Shown in pieces: positions 6,183 through 8,096 of a stretch of DNA of 8,096 nt. Position numbers and translations under genes: made by a program. The stretch comes from Competibacteraceae bacterium UBA2792 (GTDB taxonomy: Bacteria > Pseudomonadota > Gammaproteobacteria > Competibacterales > Competibacteraceae), in contig DEHU01000101.1 in NCBI GenBank assembly GCA_002352125.1, forward strand, positions 1-8,096. The letters are read 5' to 3'. Under the pieces are notes generated by a model, which had not been told where the DNA came from, did not search any database, and was given only the letters and a program-made list of their open reading frames with translations. Position 1 is the first letter of the stretch, and every line of letters starts with the position of its first letter.

Positions 6183-7412
6183 TCAAAAAACGAAGTCCAG
6201 GGTGGCACTGATTATTGTCGCTTGTCCATCCCAATCTGGATCGGGATTTCTCCAAAGCAACGATGGATTGACTCGGCTATCAACCCAGTCCAGTTGCAGC
6301 TTGAAATCCACGTTCCGGGCGAAATCGTAGCGCATGCCCAAGGTGAATGTCTCCTGATCGGCCCGGCTTCCCGATAACGCTTGCGCAACCCCGGCGTTGA
6401 TGGCATCGAAGGGCGGAATATTGGGCAACCCGGTCGCGCGTTGATTGTGATCGGATTTAATTCTGGAATAAACCAGATAAGGAGTCCACTGCCCGATCCG
6501 ATAACCAATCGACCAATAGCCAGAATTACTGTCTGGAAACATAAGCGAATCGGATGCAAGGTAACTGATAGCCAATTGGCTTTGTAATGGGCCATTTTCG
6601 TAAGCGATGCCAGCGCCGAAGAAATCGCTACGCTTTCTGGCGAGGCTCATCTCTTGAGCGAGAGCGACTGCTTGGGGAATACCGGTACTCTGCAGCACAT
6701 TCAGCAATGGCTCGGCGGGAGTCTCGTTTTCCAGCCGGATCGCTGCATAGCTGACCCGAAACAACCAGTTGAGGTTCTGATATTCGATATGCCCCCCAGC
6801 AACACTCGTACCATCCAAGGAATATTGGGCACCGCCATCAGCAGGGAGCGTTTCGCGGGCTTGGCCTGCATACAGTTTGCCCTTCAGTATTCCCTCGCCG
6901 AGTTCTTGCGTCACGGCAAAATCGGCACCATCAAAATACGAAACGGATAACCGGCCGAAATAATCGACCGGTGGCCGGACCCAAAGATAACCGTACCCTA
7001 TGTCACGAGAGTCGGCCTGCAAATAGATATCTGTCCCCAATCGCCCGGCGCGGATCTGCACATTTGGGGTGACCATATATTTGAGGAAGGCCCAAGTGAT
7101 TTCAGGGTGGTAACTGCCATCGTGGCGATATTTGCTCACCAATTGCAGCGTGCTCTCGAAATCCTCCAGAGGCCGCCAGGTAGCCTGGAGCCCTAGCCGG
7201 GAATCGACCGCCCAAGCAACGCCGTCGCCGCGAGCACCATCGGGTTGAGATATATCGCGGATAAAGTCCGCTCCGCCATCGAGGTTGTAGACTCCGCCGA
7301 GCGTACCAAAGCCATTCAGCGAGAGCGTCTCGCTAGCGAATAGGGGTTCCGCCAGAACGGCACGCGACAGGCAGAGACCCAACAGTGTTGCAACAAAAAA
7401 ATGCGGTTTCAT
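6183..7412 (-). CDS. Porin-like outer-membrane beta-barrel protein
   Basis: A 409-residue protein with a clear Sec signal peptide, cleaved probably after AVLA (residue 21). The mature protein shows alternating polar and aromatic strands, begins with a strand around SLNGFGTLGGVYN, contains the porin-like stretch RAGRLGTDIYLQADSRDIGY and WVRPPVDYFG, and ends in the Phe expected for BAM-dependent insertion (DFVF). It should form a barrel in the outer membrane; substrate and strand number cannot be read from the sequence. Cysteine is absent from the mature chain. It is the first gene of a run with the solute-binding protein and the diguanylate cyclase. The start at 7412 is the only ATG that yields the signal peptide, yet it has no Shine-Dalgarno sequence and a TATAAT box ends five bases before it. 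No specific family name is claimed. Confidence 0.83.
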   Translation of the reverse strand: MKPHFFVATLLGLCLSRAVLAEPLFASETLSLNGFGTLGGVYNLDGGADFIRDISQPDGARGDGVAWAVDSRLGLQATWRPLEDFESTLQLVSKYRHDGSYHPEITWAFLKYMVTPNVQIRAGRLGTDIYLQADSRDIGYGYLWVRPPVDYFGRLSVSYFDGADFAVTQELGEGILKGKLYAGQARETLPADGGAQYSLDGTSVAGGHIEYQNLNWLFRVSYAAIRLENETPAEPLLNVLQSTGIPQAVALAQEMSLARKRSDFFGAGIAYENGPLQSQLAISYLASDSLMFPDSNSGYWSIGYRIGQWTPYLVYSRIKSDHNQRATGLPNIPPFDAINAGVAQALSGSRADQETFTLGMRYDFARNVDFKLQLDWVDSRVNPSLLWRNPDPDWDGQATIISATLDFVF

Positions 7413-7417
7413 CTTAA

Positions 7418-7423
7418 ATTATA
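7418..7423 (-). promoter_or_regulatory. Candidate -10 box of the porin gene
   Basis: A perfect TATAAT lies on the minus strand with five bases between it and the porin ATG. The region 16-18 bases upstream has no TTGACA-like sequence and falls partly in a GC-rich hairpin. If used, transcription would begin at or within a base or two of the ATG, giving a leaderless mRNA. A chance match in an AT-rich patch is possible. Confidence 0.35.
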
Positions 7424-7433
7424 CAGACCTATC

Positions 7434-7451
7434 GCGGCGGTTTGGCGCCGC
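7434..7451. other. GC-rich hairpin between kinase and porin genes
   Basis: GCGGCG at 7434-7439 pairs perfectly with CGCCGC at 7446-7451 around a six-base loop. On the minus strand an upstream GCCGC (7456-7460) can pair instead with GCGGC (7447-7451), so two exclusive hairpins are possible. No T-run follows on either strand, so it is not a standard intrinsic terminator. The minus-strand context (GCAGGAGCGGCGCC...CCGCGAT) resembles the REP-type extragenic elements common in gammaproteobacteria. The rest of the 7413-7544 gap shows nothing that I recognise apart from the TATAAT box. Confidence 0.5.
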
Positions 7452-7544
7452 TCCTGCGGCAGCCTCGCTCAAGTGCCCAGATGCTGGCGACCGCGTAAGT
7501 TATTTTTGTCGATAAGTTTTGGAGCGTTTTCGGAACCAGGATTT

Positions 7545-8096
7545 TTAGGATGACGCATTACCGTTGTTGCTCGGGCCGATCCGGGGCAGGACGAGCGCGA
7601 AACGGGCTCCACGATCCATCGAACCATGGCTCTGAATGGTTCCGCCTAATATTCCAGTAACTAAATTATAGACAATGTACAGCCCCAAGCCACTGCCGCC
7701 CTGACCAAGCTTCGTGGTAAAGAAAGGATCAAAGATACGATTGAGTATCGATTTGGGGATACCGACCCCATTATCCATATAATCGATTTGCACCTGATCG
7801 GGGCCAAGCGGCGTGGCGCGGATACGGATAACTCCAGCCTCGATGCCGGCGAAGCCGTGCGTCAGGGAGTTGGTGACCAGATTGACGAGCACCTGCTCCA
7901 AGGGACCGGGGTAGCTGTCCAGCTCGATGGCGGGGGGAATGTCCAGCTCGATCCGGTGAGCGGTGTGCCTGAGCTGGGGACGCAGGGTCACCAGCAGTTC
8001 CCCGACGGTTTGGTGCAGGTCGAAGCGGCGGCGGCGGGCGCTGGTCTGATCCACCGCCACCTGTTTGAACTGGCCGATCAGGTCGGCGGCGCGGGC
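7545..8096 (-). CDS. Sensor histidine kinase, C-terminal ATPase domain (5' end outside window)
   Basis: Only the last 183 residues are present; the frame is open to the window edge. The first visible residues (RAADLIGQFKQVAVDQTS) fit the end of a HisKA-type dimerisation domain, so the phosphorylated His lies outside. The HATPase_c domain is intact: N-box LEQVLVNLVTNSLTHGF, G1 box DNGVGIP (visible residues 108-114), F-box FDPFFTTK (123-130) and G2 box GSGLGLY (134-140). It should bind ATP and autophosphorylate, then pass phosphate to a response regulator that is not in this window. The sensor region is unknown. The stop is TAA at 7545, and the porin start follows after 132 bases, so cotranscription with the porin run is uncertain. 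A decayed relative of this domain lies at 3605-3975. Confidence 0.92.
   Translation of the reverse strand, partial: ARAADLIGQFKQVAVDQTSARRRRFDLHQTVGELLVTLRPQLRHTAHRIELDIPPAIELDSYPGPLEQVLVNLVTNSLTHGFAGIEAGVIRIRATPLGPDQVQIDYMDNGVGIPKSILNRIFDPFFTTKLGQGGSGLGLYIVYNLVTGILGGTIQSHGSMDRGARFALVLPRIGPSNNGNASS

Overview
All intact genes in this window lie on the minus strand, so the order of reading runs from high to low coordinates. Moderately high GC, a Gram-negative outer-membrane barrel protein, Sec signal peptides, a GGDEF enzyme and heavily PAS-loaded sensors point to a gammaproteobacterium-like organism. A methylotroph, a sulfur oxidiser or a pseudomonad relative are all possible. No taxonomic marker is present and I would not go further.

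Layout in the direction of transcription. (1) The C-terminal catalytic part of a sensor histidine kinase (8096 to 7545, 5' end outside the window). (2) A 132-base gap holding a GC-rich hairpin and a TATAAT box. (3) A tight three-gene run: a porin-like outer-membrane protein (7412-6183), a short periplasmic PstS-like solute-binding protein (6167-5661) and a membrane-bound PAS-GGDEF diguanylate cyclase (5637-3985), with gaps of 15 and 23 bases. (4) A decayed histidine-kinase ATPase domain (about 3975-3605), homologous to the intact kinase at the other end of the window and carrying ten perfect copies of a hexanucleotide. (5) An AT-rich leader. (6) An iron-dependent alcohol dehydrogenase of the ErcA type (3387-2224), overlapped by 17 bases by a very large PAS/PAS/PAS/PocR/PAS sensor protein (2240 to beyond position 1).

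Two signalling modules can be proposed. The porin / binding protein / cyclase run looks like an envelope-sensing unit in which a periplasmic binding protein could feed a ligand signal to the cyclase and so to c-di-GMP; this is inference from gene order. The ercA-sensor pair resembles the ercA-ercS arrangement of Pseudomonas aeruginosa, where an alcohol-dehydrogenase-like protein takes part in regulating ethanol oxidation. Here the sensor carries a PocR domain, a family predicted to bind small hydrocarbon derivatives, which fits alcohol or aldehyde sensing.

The least ordinary parts are the kinase fossil with its internal hexamer expansion, the overlapping alcohol dehydrogenase / PocR sensor pair, and the porin start, which has a TATAAT box five bases from the ATG and no ribosome binding site.
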